Assembly: GCA_022704305.1 (NCBI GenBank)
Contig: JAKJGQ010000003.1
Location: 1-52,914 of the forward strand
Source: Thermotogae bacterium
GTDB taxonomy: Bacteria > Thermotogota > Thermotogae > Petrotogales > Petrotogaceae
Length of the DNA: 52,914 bases
Reading direction: 5' to 3'
How positions within the stretch are numbered: position 1 is the first letter of the stretch; each line of letters opens with the position of its first letter. Below are positions 7,955-17,157 of the stretch, one piece after another. A program made the translations under genes and the position numbers. The notes under the pieces were generated by a model. That model had not been told where the DNA came from. It did not search any database and was given only the letters and a program-made list of their open reading frames with translations.

Positions 7955-9412
7955 ATGAAAGAGGTTAGAGTACGATTTGCCCCAAGCCCAACAGGGTTTC
8001 TTCATGTGGGCGGTGCAAGGACAGCATTGTTTAATTATCTTTTTGCCAAGCATCATAACGGCAAGATGATACTCAGAATAGAGGATACCGATGCTGAAAG
8101 ATCCACAAAAGAGTCTGAGGAACAGCTTATAAGCGCTCTGACATGGCTTGGAATTGACTGGGACGAAGGACCGACTGTGGGAGGACCTTATGGACCTTAC
8201 AGACAGAGTGAAAGAACTGATATTTACAGGCATAAGGCAGCAGAATTGATGCAAGCCGGTGTGGCCTATGAAGGATATGCCTATCCGCAAGAGCTTGAGA
8301 ATATACATGATGCTTTGCTTGAAAATGGAGAACCTCCTCACTATACTCAAGAGATGATCAGCAAGTTTGATACTCCCCAGAGAAGGAAAGAGTTTGCAGA
8401 AAAGGGAATGAGCCCTGTAATCTACTTTAAGATGCCCCGCAAGGATTATATACTTAAAGATATGATACGTGGAGAGGTGGTCTTTAAAGAAGGTTCAGTA
8501 GGAGATTTTGTACTTATAAGAAGCAACGGCCTTCCAACTTACAACTATGCAGTTGTAGTTGACGATATTCTTATGGAAATAACTCATGTAATAAGAGGAG
8601 ACGACCATATTTCGAATACTCTGAGGCAGCTTGCCATTTATGAGGCTTTTGATGCCCAGACGCCTTATTTTGGGCATGTGTCCATGATCCTTGGTCCTGA
8701 CGGAAAAAGACTTTCCAAAAGACACGGTGCAACTTCTGTCGAGGAGTTTAAAGACAGAGGATATCTTCCTGAGGCTCTTATAAACTATCTTGTTCTGCTT
8801 GGATGGTCACATCCCCAGGCAAAGGAGATAATCCCGCTGACAGAAATGATAGAACATTTCGGTATGGAAAGGGTGAATCCGTCATCGGCCATATTTGATG
8901 AGGTTAAGCTCAGATGGATGAACGGAATGTATATACGTCAGGCACAGACCGAAAGAATATTTAAACTTTCTGTTCCCTTTATAATGGAGTCCAAGGTGCT
9001 TACCATGGATCAGATACAGGGTAGTAAAAAATGGATAATGCAGGCTATTGAACTTATAAAAACTTCGGTAGAAGAAATTTCGCAGATTCCTTCCGAACTG
9101 AGCATATTTATTAACGAGTTTGAATTTGACCTTCAGAACGAGGAGTTTAAGGGATACTTTGAAGCCGAGGGAGTAAAAGACGGATTAAAACATCTCTATG
9201 AGCTTATAAACAACGATATGCTCTGGACTGTTGAGTCGATAACGGACAACATAAAATCCTGCATAAAGATAAAGAAACCAGATAAAAAATCTTTTTATAT
9301 GGCGCTAAGAAAGATACTTACCAACCAGTTCCACGGGCCGGACCTTGTAAAGACCATTCATTTAATAGGAAGGGTCAGGGTTCAGCAGCGGATAGAAAGA
9401 GTGGTGTTCTAA
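7955..9412 (+). CDS. gltX: Glutamyl-tRNA synthetase (copy 1)
   Basis: About 485 residues from ATG 7955, which has GGAGGT 8 bases upstream; ATG 7949 is too close to it. Class I motifs: the HIGH-like element in PSPTGFLHVGGARTALFN, and KMSKS-like KRLSKRHGATSVEEF near residue 250. The C-terminal anticodon-binding region is complete. It charges tRNA-Glu. A second paralogue lies at 17158-18525, as in bacteria where one GluRS also makes Glu-tRNA(Gln) for the GatCAB amidotransferase. Which copy does which cannot be read here. It lies in the CIRCE-headed gene run, immediately before cysS. Confidence 0.95.
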   Translation: MKEVRVRFAPSPTGFLHVGGARTALFNYLFAKHHNGKMILRIEDTDAERSTKESEEQLISALTWLGIDWDEGPTVGGPYGPYRQSERTDIYRHKAAELMQAGVAYEGYAYPQELENIHDALLENGEPPHYTQEMISKFDTPQRRKEFAEKGMSPVIYFKMPRKDYILKDMIRGEVVFKEGSVGDFVLIRSNGLPTYNYAVVVDDILMEITHVIRGDDHISNTLRQLAIYEAFDAQTPYFGHVSMILGPDGKRLSKRHGATSVEEFKDRGYLPEALINYLVLLGWSHPQAKEIIPLTEMIEHFGMERVNPSSAIFDEVKLRWMNGMYIRQAQTERIFKLSVPFIMESKVLTMDQIQGSKKWIMQAIELIKTSVEEISQIPSELSIFINEFEFDLQNEEFKGYFEAEGVKDGLKHLYELINNDMLWTVESITDNIKSCIKIKKPDKKSFYMALRKILTNQFHGPDLVKTIHLIGRVRVQQRIERVVF

Positions 9413-10816
9413 ATGGATATAAAAATATTTGATACTCTTAAAGGAGAGCTTGTAAACTTTGTCCCCATAAAAAATGACAGCGTTTCAATGTATGTCTGCG
9501 GACCTACCGTTTATAATCTTATCCATATTGGAAATTCAAGACCGATGATTGTTTTTGATGCTTTCAGAAGGTTTCTTGAGTATGTCGGGTATAAAGTTAC
9601 AATGGTTCAGAACTTTACCGATATTGACGATAAGATAATAATAAAAGCTGTTAAAGAGGGTGTTCCCTTTAACGAGATATCAGAAAGATACATTGTTGAA
9701 TATATGAAAGATGCCCTGGCTCTGAGAATAAGGACGGCCAACTTTCATCCTAAAACCACAAACTATGTGCATGAGATAATCAAGTTTATCAATGAACTCA
9801 TTGATAAAGGGTTTGCATATGAATCCGCAGGTGATGTCTATTTTGATGTAAGAAAGTTCGAGCAGTATGGTATGCTTTCACATAGGAATCCGGACGATAT
9901 GAGATCAGGCTCAAGGATAGAGGTTTCTGATATAAAGACTGACCCGCTTGACTTTGCCCTCTGGAAAAAAGCAAAAGAGAATGAACCTTCATGGGAAAGT
10001 CCATGGGGAAAAGGTAGACCTGGCTGGCATATTGAATGTTCGGTTATGGCTACCGAGCTTTTGGGAGAGTCATTTGACATACATGCAGGAGGAAATGATC
10101 TTATATTCCCACATCATGAGAATGAACGCGCCCAGTCTATGGCACACAGCGGAAATGATTTTGCCAATTACTGGATGCATAACGGTATGATAAAGGTTGC
10201 CGGAGATAAAATGTCAAAGTCTATAGGAAACATCTGGCTTGTACGTGATGTTGTGAGCAAGTACGGAGCTGATACGGTCAAAGTGTTTGTCCTTTCCAAG
10301 CACTACAGAGTTCCGCTTGATTTCAGCGAGGAAGGACTGCAGGCACAAAAAAAATCCGTAAGCAGAGTTCAGCAGGCTTTAAAAGATGCGGAAGATTTTT
10401 TTGCCGGTACGGTGCCGTATGTAAAAAACACTGAGTATATGAAATCGAAGATAGAGACTTTCAAACAGGCATTATCAGACGACTTCAACACCTCAAAGGC
10501 TGTCGCCCTTATATTTGATCTTTCGGCAGAGCTTAATAAAGCGTTGTCCGAAAAGAATGAAACCCATGTAATTGAGAACTATCACCTTATACGTAATGAG
10601 TTCGGGCCGGTTCTGGGGATCTTTGAAATACAGGAAACCCAGCAGAAAAGTTCGACAGACGATACGGATAAAGTAATGCAGGTCTTGATACAACTGAGAA
10701 ATCAAGCCAGAACCGACAAAAATTATACTTTGAGTGACAGTATACGCGACGGTCTTGCATCAATCGGGATACAGCTCAAGGATACTCCTGAAGGAACTAA
10801 ATACATAATACAGTAA
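9413..10816 (+). CDS. cysS: Cysteinyl-tRNA synthetase
   Basis: 467 residues, typical length. Motifs: CGPTVYNLIHIGNSRP (HIGH as HIGN, first zinc Cys at residue 28), the zinc-site strand GWHIECSVMA and FPHHENE, and KMSKSIGN near residue 266. The C-terminal helical and anticodon-binding region is present (DALE-type domain). It attaches Cys to tRNA-Cys. The ATG directly follows the gltX stop (TAAATG), so the two synthetases are translationally linked. A bidirectional terminator follows at once, closing the long run that starts at hrcA. Confidence 0.96.
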   Translation: MDIKIFDTLKGELVNFVPIKNDSVSMYVCGPTVYNLIHIGNSRPMIVFDAFRRFLEYVGYKVTMVQNFTDIDDKIIIKAVKEGVPFNEISERYIVEYMKDALALRIRTANFHPKTTNYVHEIIKFINELIDKGFAYESAGDVYFDVRKFEQYGMLSHRNPDDMRSGSRIEVSDIKTDPLDFALWKKAKENEPSWESPWGKGRPGWHIECSVMATELLGESFDIHAGGNDLIFPHHENERAQSMAHSGNDFANYWMHNGMIKVAGDKMSKSIGNIWLVRDVVSKYGADTVKVFVLSKHYRVPLDFSEEGLQAQKKSVSRVQQALKDAEDFFAGTVPYVKNTEYMKSKIETFKQALSDDFNTSKAVALIFDLSAELNKALSEKNETHVIENYHLIRNEFGPVLGIFEIQETQQKSSTDDTDKVMQVLIQLRNQARTDKNYTLSDSIRDGLASIGIQLKDTPEGTKYIIQ

Positions 10817-10840
10817 AAAACCATGCTTAGGCATGGTTTT

Positions 10841-10842
<2 letters not shown>
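10815..10842. terminator. Bidirectional intrinsic terminator between cysS and tgt
   Basis: A 12-bp perfect stem, AAAAAACCATGC / GCATGGTTTTTT, with loop TTAG. It has T-runs on both strands and sits between convergent cysS (plus) and tgt (minus), overlapping both stop codons. Confidence 0.92.
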
Positions 10843-11986
<1,144 letters not shown>

Positions 11987-12664
11987 TTAAATTTTAAGGC
12001 CTTGCCTGAGTAAATCAAAGCTTATAAAAAACTCAGGTATTCCTATACAGTAAGGGCCTATTTCATACTGCTGGAAGAACATTACTATGCCTTCTTCGGT
12101 AAGATAAAAGTTCTGCTCGTTTTCTATACGCTCAATGCTGTCTGAGAAAAAAGTTCCCTCTTCAGCTTTTTTCATCTGCAGATTGATTTCTTTCAGAATT
12201 ACGGAAGAGTAGTCATAATCATCACTGAAGATACTGCGCAGCTCAAGATTTTTTCCTGTTGAAAGATCTATATTATAGGCTGTTTTTACGGTGAGACCAT
12301 GTGCTCCTCCTGTGAACTGGTAGTAGTTCATTGTAAGGCTCATGAACCTTTCGTTCAGAAAATGAAGGTCATACTGTGACCATGCGGCATACTGCATGAA
12401 AGGAAAATCATATTTTTTTGAGTCCTCAAATCCCTGTTCTGCCATATCGTATATAGACTGCATAAATTCAGAAGCGTGATTGAAAAACATAGTGTTGATA
12501 TACTTCTGCGTCGGAATATTTTTCATTCCGTAAAAGATTGGAAACTGCATATTTACTTCAATGATCTCATCATTTTTGGCTATAGTGCAGGTTGCAGAAC
12601 TTGTAAAAGCCATGGTAAAAACAGATAGAAGCATAACTATAACCAGTACTGATAGTTTTTTCAT
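11987..12664 (-). CDS. Secreted DUF3298/RsiV-like protein
   Basis: 225 residues. A clear signal peptide (about residues 1-22: MKKL, a hydrophobic core, then TSSA) is followed by a domain resembling DUF4163/DUF3298, with YYQFTGGAHGLTV near residue 117 and FYLTEEGIVMFFQQYEIGPY near 185. In RsiV-type anti-sigma factors this fold is the extracytoplasmic sensor, which binds lysozyme in Bacillus. Here it stands alone, with no cytoplasmic anti-sigma segment and no sigma gene beside it, so the protein is probably periplasmic or surface-exposed with unknown function. SD GGAGGTG. Operonic with radical SAM and tgt genes. Confidence 0.75.
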   Translation of the reverse strand: MKKLSVLVIVMLLSVFTMAFTSSATCTIAKNDEIIEVNMQFPIFYGMKNIPTQKYINTMFFNHASEFMQSIYDMAEQGFEDSKKYDFPFMQYAAWSQYDLHFLNERFMSLTMNYYQFTGGAHGLTVKTAYNIDLSTGKNLELRSIFSDDYDYSSVILKEINLQMKKAEEGTFFSDSIERIENEQNFYLTEEGIVMFFQQYEIGPYCIGIPEFFISFDLLRQGLKI

Positions 12665-12693
12665 TTTAACACCTCCGGTAAATTTGATAGTTA

Positions 12694-13695
12694 TCAGTAA
12701 ATATTTTTTATTCTGAACAAAAGTTCGTTATACGAAAGTTCTTTTCCATCAAGCAGAAAGTCCGGACGTTCTTTGAAGCTTATTCTGCTATCCAGATACT
12801 TTAGATTAGAACGGCTCAGACCTATAAAGTCAGGCTTATACTTCATAGGTACTTCAAGCTGGCTGAAATCAACCGTTGTGAGTATAAAACGAGCTATTCT
12901 GCTTTTGACGATGCTTCCAAAAGAATCATGATAAGGCCCCGCCACAATATTTTCCTTTTCCTTGCCATAAACACAAAGCCCAAGCCGGATAATCTTTTTT
13001 TCCATTTTTTGAGCATATATACTTATAATGGCACATTTTTCTACAGCAATCTCAAGCGTTTCCGGTGTGTAAAGTCCTTGTCTGTACTGCTGTTCAAGCA
13101 TACTGCCTTTTAGCACTACACTTGGATGGACTCTTAATGTAACAGCATTGGTGCAACAGGCTATAAAGCCGCTTAGGATATCTTTGTGAAACGAGCTTTC
13201 TTTAAGGCCGGTCATAATATGAAGACCATAGGGAATCTTAACCTGATCCAAAAGAGCCATTGCAGTATAAACATCTTCTGCGTCATGAGGACGGTTGGCG
13301 GCCAAGAGAACATCATCAAAAAACGATTGAACACCAAGTTCAATAAGATCTATTTTATATCTGGAAAGAATATCCAGTTTTTCCGGAGTTATTTCGTGGG
13401 GAGAGGTTGAAAACCTTATACCCAGTGCTTGGCCGGAGTTGACTTTAGACTGTGCCCAATCAAGATAAAAACGCATTTTTCCTTCTGTAAGCGCTGTGAA
13501 GGTAGAGCCATAAAAAGATATATATACACTGTCTTTTTTTTGAAACCAGTTTACGAACTTCTGAAATTCTCGTTCAAGCCCGTCCTTATCTGGAGGACTG
13601 CTGAGACCTGTGGCAGAAAATTCGTTACAGAAACTGCATATTCTTGAACATCCCGCATGTGGAATGAATATAGGAACAATATACTCTTTTTTCAT
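12694..13695 (-). CDS. Radical SAM protein, Elp3-like without acetyltransferase domain
   Basis: About 333 residues from ATG 13695 (GGGGGAT SD upstream); a longer frame to 13752 would cross the promoter. The [4Fe-4S] motif CSRICSFC (Cx3Cx2C) lies near residue 17 in FIPHAGCSRIC. The radical SAM barrel follows, with FYGSTFTAL, ELGVQSFFDDVL and LHIMTGL. The C-terminus (TLRVHPSVVLKGSMLEQ...) resembles the Elp3-like radical SAM proteins of Clostridia and Thermotogales. The GNAT domain of true Elp3 is absent. Substrate unknown. First gene of the rSAM-DUF3298-tgt group; a tRNA-modification role is possible but is only suggested by context. Confidence 0.8.
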   Translation of the reverse strand: MKKEYIVPIFIPHAGCSRICSFCNEFSATGLSSPPDKDGLEREFQKFVNWFQKKDSVYISFYGSTFTALTEGKMRFYLDWAQSKVNSGQALGIRFSTSPHEITPEKLDILSRYKIDLIELGVQSFFDDVLLAANRPHDAEDVYTAMALLDQVKIPYGLHIMTGLKESSFHKDILSGFIACCTNAVTLRVHPSVVLKGSMLEQQYRQGLYTPETLEIAVEKCAIISIYAQKMEKKIIRLGLCVYGKEKENIVAGPYHDSFGSIVKSRIARFILTTVDFSQLEVPMKYKPDFIGLSRSNLKYLDSRISFKERPDFLLDGKELSYNELLFRIKNIY

Positions 13696-13726
13696 AGAAT
13701 CCCCCGTAATTTTCTTCAGTAATCCA

Positions 13727-13732
13727 ATTATA
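13727..13732 (-). promoter_or_regulatory. -10 element for the radical SAM-tgt group
   Basis: TATAAT on the minus strand, about 30 bp before the start codon. The -35 region is weak (TTTTTG at 17 bp). It is back-to-back with the iadA promoter. Confidence 0.45.
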
Positions 13733-13774
13733 TCAGCAAAGTACCTTTTCAAAAAGGGAAAAAATAATTTTTAA

Positions 13775-13783
13775 TGTTATAAT
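13775..13783 (+). promoter_or_regulatory. Extended -10 promoter for iadA
   Basis: TGTTATAAT, an extended -10, about 35 bp before the iadA ATG. No good -35 hexamer is seen, as usual for extended -10 promoters. Confidence 0.5.
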
Positions 13784-13818
13784 CGAAAAAAGACTCAAAA
13801 TGGAAAAAAGGAGGAAGT

Positions 13819-14982
13819 ATGATTCTTATAAAAAATGCGGACGTATACGCTCCAATGCATCTTGGCAAAAAAGATGTTCTGACTGAAGCTGGTTTGATAG
13901 GGTTTATCGAAGATTCTATCGATGAAAAAAGATTTCCTGTGGATATTCAGGTTATAGATGCCCGTGGAAAGTATCTTTTTCCTGGTCTGATAGACTCGCA
14001 TGTCCATATAACCGGAGGTGGAGGCGAAGGAGGGTTCAGCACCAAGACTCCGGAAATACTCCTGAAAAACATAGTACAGGCGGGGATAACAACATTAGTA
14101 GGCTGTCTTGGAACAGATGGGTTTTCAAGAAGCATGGAAAATCTTCTTTCAAAGGCATATGCCCTTGAAGATCAGGGAATAAGTACTTTTATCTACAGCG
14201 GTTCATACCAGATTCCCGTTCTGTCACTTACCGGCAATTATGAAAAAGATATAATGTTTATTCAAAAGATACTGGGAGTGGGTGAAGTAGCACTGGCAGA
14301 CCACCGTTCATCACAGCCAGACCTTCAAAGCTTCATAAATCTAGCGGCAGGCTGCCGTGTAGCCGGCATACTGTCAGGTAAGGCGGGAATAATAAATGTC
14401 CATGTGGGAGATCAAAAAGAATGCATTGACTATCTTTTTGCAGTATGTGAAAAGACACAGATTCCTCCGTCGCAGTTTCTTCCAACCCATATGAACAGAA
14501 GCAGGAAGGTTTTTGAACAGGGGATAATATGGACGGAAAAAGGAGGAAGTATAGATCTTACATCCAGCTCAGGCGAAAAAGATGAAGATATGAAACTTTC
14601 ATGTGCCAAAGCACTTAAAGAACTTTTGGAAAGAAACGTTCCCATAGGCAGTATAACTTTCAGTTCGGATGGTCAGGGCAGCCTTCCAGTTTTTGATGAA
14701 CAAAAAAACTTTAAAGGCCTTTCTGTGGGAAAAGTTGAATCACTTTTTGAAGAAGTGGCAAAAGCAGTGAATCTCTATAATATTCCGTTTGAAACAGCTC
14801 TGAAACCTGTGACGGAAAATCCGGCAACGGTACTTAAGCTTAAAGACCGTGGACATATAGAATGCGCAAAGCGTGCCGATATAGTTATAGCAGACAGGCA
14901 ATTTTGTATAGAAACCCTCATAAGCGGTGGGAAAGTAATGATGCTGGAAAAAAACATGCTGGTAAAAGGCAACTTTGAATAA
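13819..14982 (+). CDS. iadA: Isoaspartyl dipeptidase (beta-aspartyl peptidase)
   Basis: 387 residues, close to the E. coli enzyme (390). An amidohydrolase-fold protein with metal ligands in FPGLIDSHVHITGGGGEGG, VGEVALADHRSSQP, AGIINVHVGD and LPTHMNRS. These blocks distinguish IadA from dihydroorotases. It hydrolyses beta-linked Asp-X dipeptides that arise from damaged proteins. SD AGGAGG lies before the ATG. It is monocistronic between its own promoter and a strong terminator, and divergent from the radical SAM group. Confidence 0.92.
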   Translation: MILIKNADVYAPMHLGKKDVLTEAGLIGFIEDSIDEKRFPVDIQVIDARGKYLFPGLIDSHVHITGGGGEGGFSTKTPEILLKNIVQAGITTLVGCLGTDGFSRSMENLLSKAYALEDQGISTFIYSGSYQIPVLSLTGNYEKDIMFIQKILGVGEVALADHRSSQPDLQSFINLAAGCRVAGILSGKAGIINVHVGDQKECIDYLFAVCEKTQIPPSQFLPTHMNRSRKVFEQGIIWTEKGGSIDLTSSSGEKDEDMKLSCAKALKELLERNVPIGSITFSSDGQGSLPVFDEQKNFKGLSVGKVESLFEEVAKAVNLYNIPFETALKPVTENPATVLKLKDRGHIECAKRADIVIADRQFCIETLISGGKVMMLEKNMLVKGNFE

Positions 14983-15013
14983 AAAACCTGCACAAAAAAA
15001 GTGCAGGTTTTTT
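14981..15013. terminator. Bidirectional terminator between iadA and the AEC permease gene
   Basis: AAAAAACCTGCAC, a 7-A loop, then GTGCAGGTTTTTT: a 13-bp perfect stem with T/A runs on both sides, between convergent genes. Confidence 0.92.
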
Positions 15014-15034
15014 GCTATATGAAACAAGTATTTG

Positions 15035-15937
15035 CTATATAAAAATTGACCAAAAAGGTATAGTTAAAACTGAAAAAGCAGTAGTAAAGAATACTACCAG
15101 ACTTCCTACCTCTGGTTCCTTATTCAGCTCTGCTGTTACAACTACCATATTCATAGCTGTAGGCATTGCGGTTTCAAGAAGGAAAATCTTTCTATACATA
15201 GGCTCCATAGGAACTATGCTTACTGCAAGAAAACCTAGGACGGGAAGGAAAAGAAGCTTCAGTGCGGTCAGCAGAACCGTCTGTTTTACATTTGACGGAC
15301 TGAGCTTTACTCTTGAAAGAGTTACCCCGATATATATCAATATAAAAGTTATAGCGGCGTCGTTCAGCATATCTATGGGATAGCTTACAAGGAAAGGAAG
15401 CTTCTGGTAGTTCACTCCAACGGCGGCAAGTAGCCATCCTGCAAGAAAACCGTGTATAAGAGGAAGTTTTACCATGTTTTTCAGACCGTTCTTAATGTCC
15501 CCGCTCAGCATTACTATCCCAATGCTGGACATTATAAGTGTCATAGTTATAGAGTATATAACTCCTATACGTATAAACTCCTCACCGTAAAGAACCGTTA
15601 TAATAGGGTATCCGAGATACCCAGCATTAAGGTGGGTTACTAGATTTACGGCTACTCCGGTGTCATACTTATAGATTCCTAACTTTTTAAGGATGATGAT
15701 CATGATAGTGAATATTCCAAATATTATAAGAAAAGCGAATAAATAGTTGAAGAAATCTTGTCCTGAAGGAGGATTAAGATTTACGTTGACAAAAGCTATT
15801 ATCGTTCCGAAAAGATAAAGCGTGAGTTTTCCGAGAAGTTTATGATCAAGGGTTTTAAAGATTTTTCCCAGGGCAAAGCCAAGAAAAATTATCAGGAATA
15901 TGGGAACTATCCTGTATATTGTAGTGATAAAAAGCAT
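15035..15937 (-). CDS. AEC (auxin efflux carrier) family permease
   Basis: 300 residues, about ten hydrophobic helices, with no signal peptide. It starts MLFITTIYRIVPIFLIIFLGF and contains the family-type N-terminal domain and LNAGYLGYPIITVLYGEE, the conserved broken-helix region of Mem_trans/AEC carriers; the end KIFLLETAMPTAMNMVVV is also typical. Bacterial members export or import small carboxylates such as malate. The substrate here is unknown. SD AAGGAGAA. It is the last gene of the minus-strand skp-lptB-gltX-LDT-AEC run, 5 bp after the transpeptidase gene. Confidence 0.85.
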   Translation of the reverse strand: MLFITTIYRIVPIFLIIFLGFALGKIFKTLDHKLLGKLTLYLFGTIIAFVNVNLNPPSGQDFFNYLFAFLIIFGIFTIMIIILKKLGIYKYDTGVAVNLVTHLNAGYLGYPIITVLYGEEFIRIGVIYSITMTLIMSSIGIVMLSGDIKNGLKNMVKLPLIHGFLAGWLLAAVGVNYQKLPFLVSYPIDMLNDAAITFILIYIGVTLSRVKLSPSNVKQTVLLTALKLLFLPVLGFLAVSIVPMEPMYRKIFLLETAMPTAMNMVVVTAELNKEPEVGSLVVFFTTAFSVLTIPFWSIFI

Positions 15938-15942
15938 CTGGT

Positions 15943-17136
15943 CTATTCTCCTTCACTTTTATATACCGTTACCTGAGTGCCCAGAGAAACTATAAAATCT
16001 ATCTGTTCAACATCAAAATTGAACATTCTTATGCAGCCATGAGATATTCTCTTTCCTATCTCCCAGGGTTTATTGGTTCCGTGTATGCCGTACTGTGGAA
16101 AAGAAAGCTGAAGCCATCTGCTTCCGATTCCGTTGATTATGGAACCTGGCCGAATATACTCACCGTACCAGTAAAGAGCAGGTTCTTTTTCCCTATACAT
16201 TATCCTGTACTCTCCAGGCGGGGTAGAATCACTGGTTCCAACTGCAACGGTGAAATTTTTGATGAGCCTGTCATGGTAGTACAGATACATCTTATTTTTT
16301 GAAATATCTATTTTTATACTGAGTGGGCTGTCCTTAAAAAGGATCTTTGAAATCTTTAAAACTTGTCCCGGGAAGATTTTTGAAGGATCCTTTATATTAT
16401 TTGCTATTACTATTTCCCCGGGATGAAGGCTATACAGTGTGGCAATCTTTGAAACCGTATCGTTTGAGCTGACAACGTAATAACCTATGAACTCTTCATC
16501 AAATTCTGTTTTTATAGAATTTTCAGATAGTATAAGATCTGATATTTTCATGAGTTTAACATCAAATGAAAACTCCATTCCATAGTAATTGAGAAACCGA
16601 AAAACGGTATTATAAGTACCATCGGGCAGATTCTCCATGCTTTGGACAAGCTCTATGGCCTGTGTAAAAGTTGACTCCGGAGTGCTTATGGATGAAAGAA
16701 CCAAACCTGCATCTGTAGTTACCGAATAGTCATACTCGTACTCGCCGGCGTTGTTTCTGGCGGCCCATAAATTTATCTCAGGAGAAGGCCTGAAATCAGA
16801 AAGATTAATAAAATCCGGAAAGGATGAACTGCGTGTATTCTGCATAAAATCTTTTCCACGTATTATTGCAGTTAATTTTGCAAGTTTTGGAAGTGACCCT
16901 GCATAAAAAGAAAAGTAATATGATCCCAATCCCAGTTTTTTAGGGAGGATCTCTCTTCTGAAAACTCCCGAAAAAAGAGTTACCCTCGGATCTTCCACAG
17001 AGATAAAGTTGCATACAACGGCAACATCCACTCTGGAAGTCTGAGGATCATAATTTTTTATATATAATGTAAAATCTCCGCTTAAAGAGATTATAGAAAC
17101 AGTACACAGATAAACAAGCAAAAGTTTAATTTTCAA
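15943..17136 (-). CDS. LysM domain L,D-transpeptidase (YkuD)
   Basis: 397 residues from a TTG start at 17136, with GGGTGA upstream. An N-terminal signal peptide (about 1-19) is followed by a beta-rich region of about 200 residues, a LysM-like module (about 220-262: YVVSSNDTVSKIATLYSLHPGEIVIANN in segments) and a C-terminal YkuD domain with the motif HGTNKPWEIGKRISHGCIRM, catalytic Cys near residue 367. It likely acts in the periplasm, forming 3-3 peptidoglycan crosslinks or anchoring proteins. The middle region has no family I recognise. It lies 21 bp after gltX2. Confidence 0.9.
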   Translation of the reverse strand: MKIKLLLVYLCTVSIISLSGDFTLYIKNYDPQTSRVDVAVVCNFISVEDPRVTLFSGVFRREILPKKLGLGSYYFSFYAGSLPKLAKLTAIIRGKDFMQNTRSSSFPDFINLSDFRPSPEINLWAARNNAGEYEYDYSVTTDAGLVLSSISTPESTFTQAIELVQSMENLPDGTYNTVFRFLNYYGMEFSFDVKLMKISDLILSENSIKTEFDEEFIGYYVVSSNDTVSKIATLYSLHPGEIVIANNIKDPSKIFPGQVLKISKILFKDSPLSIKIDISKNKMYLYYHDRLIKNFTVAVGTSDSTPPGEYRIMYREKEPALYWYGEYIRPGSIINGIGSRWLQLSFPQYGIHGTNKPWEIGKRISHGCIRMFNFDVEQIDFIVSLGTQVTVYKSEGE

Positions 17137-17157
17137 AAAATCACCCGCAGGTAATAT

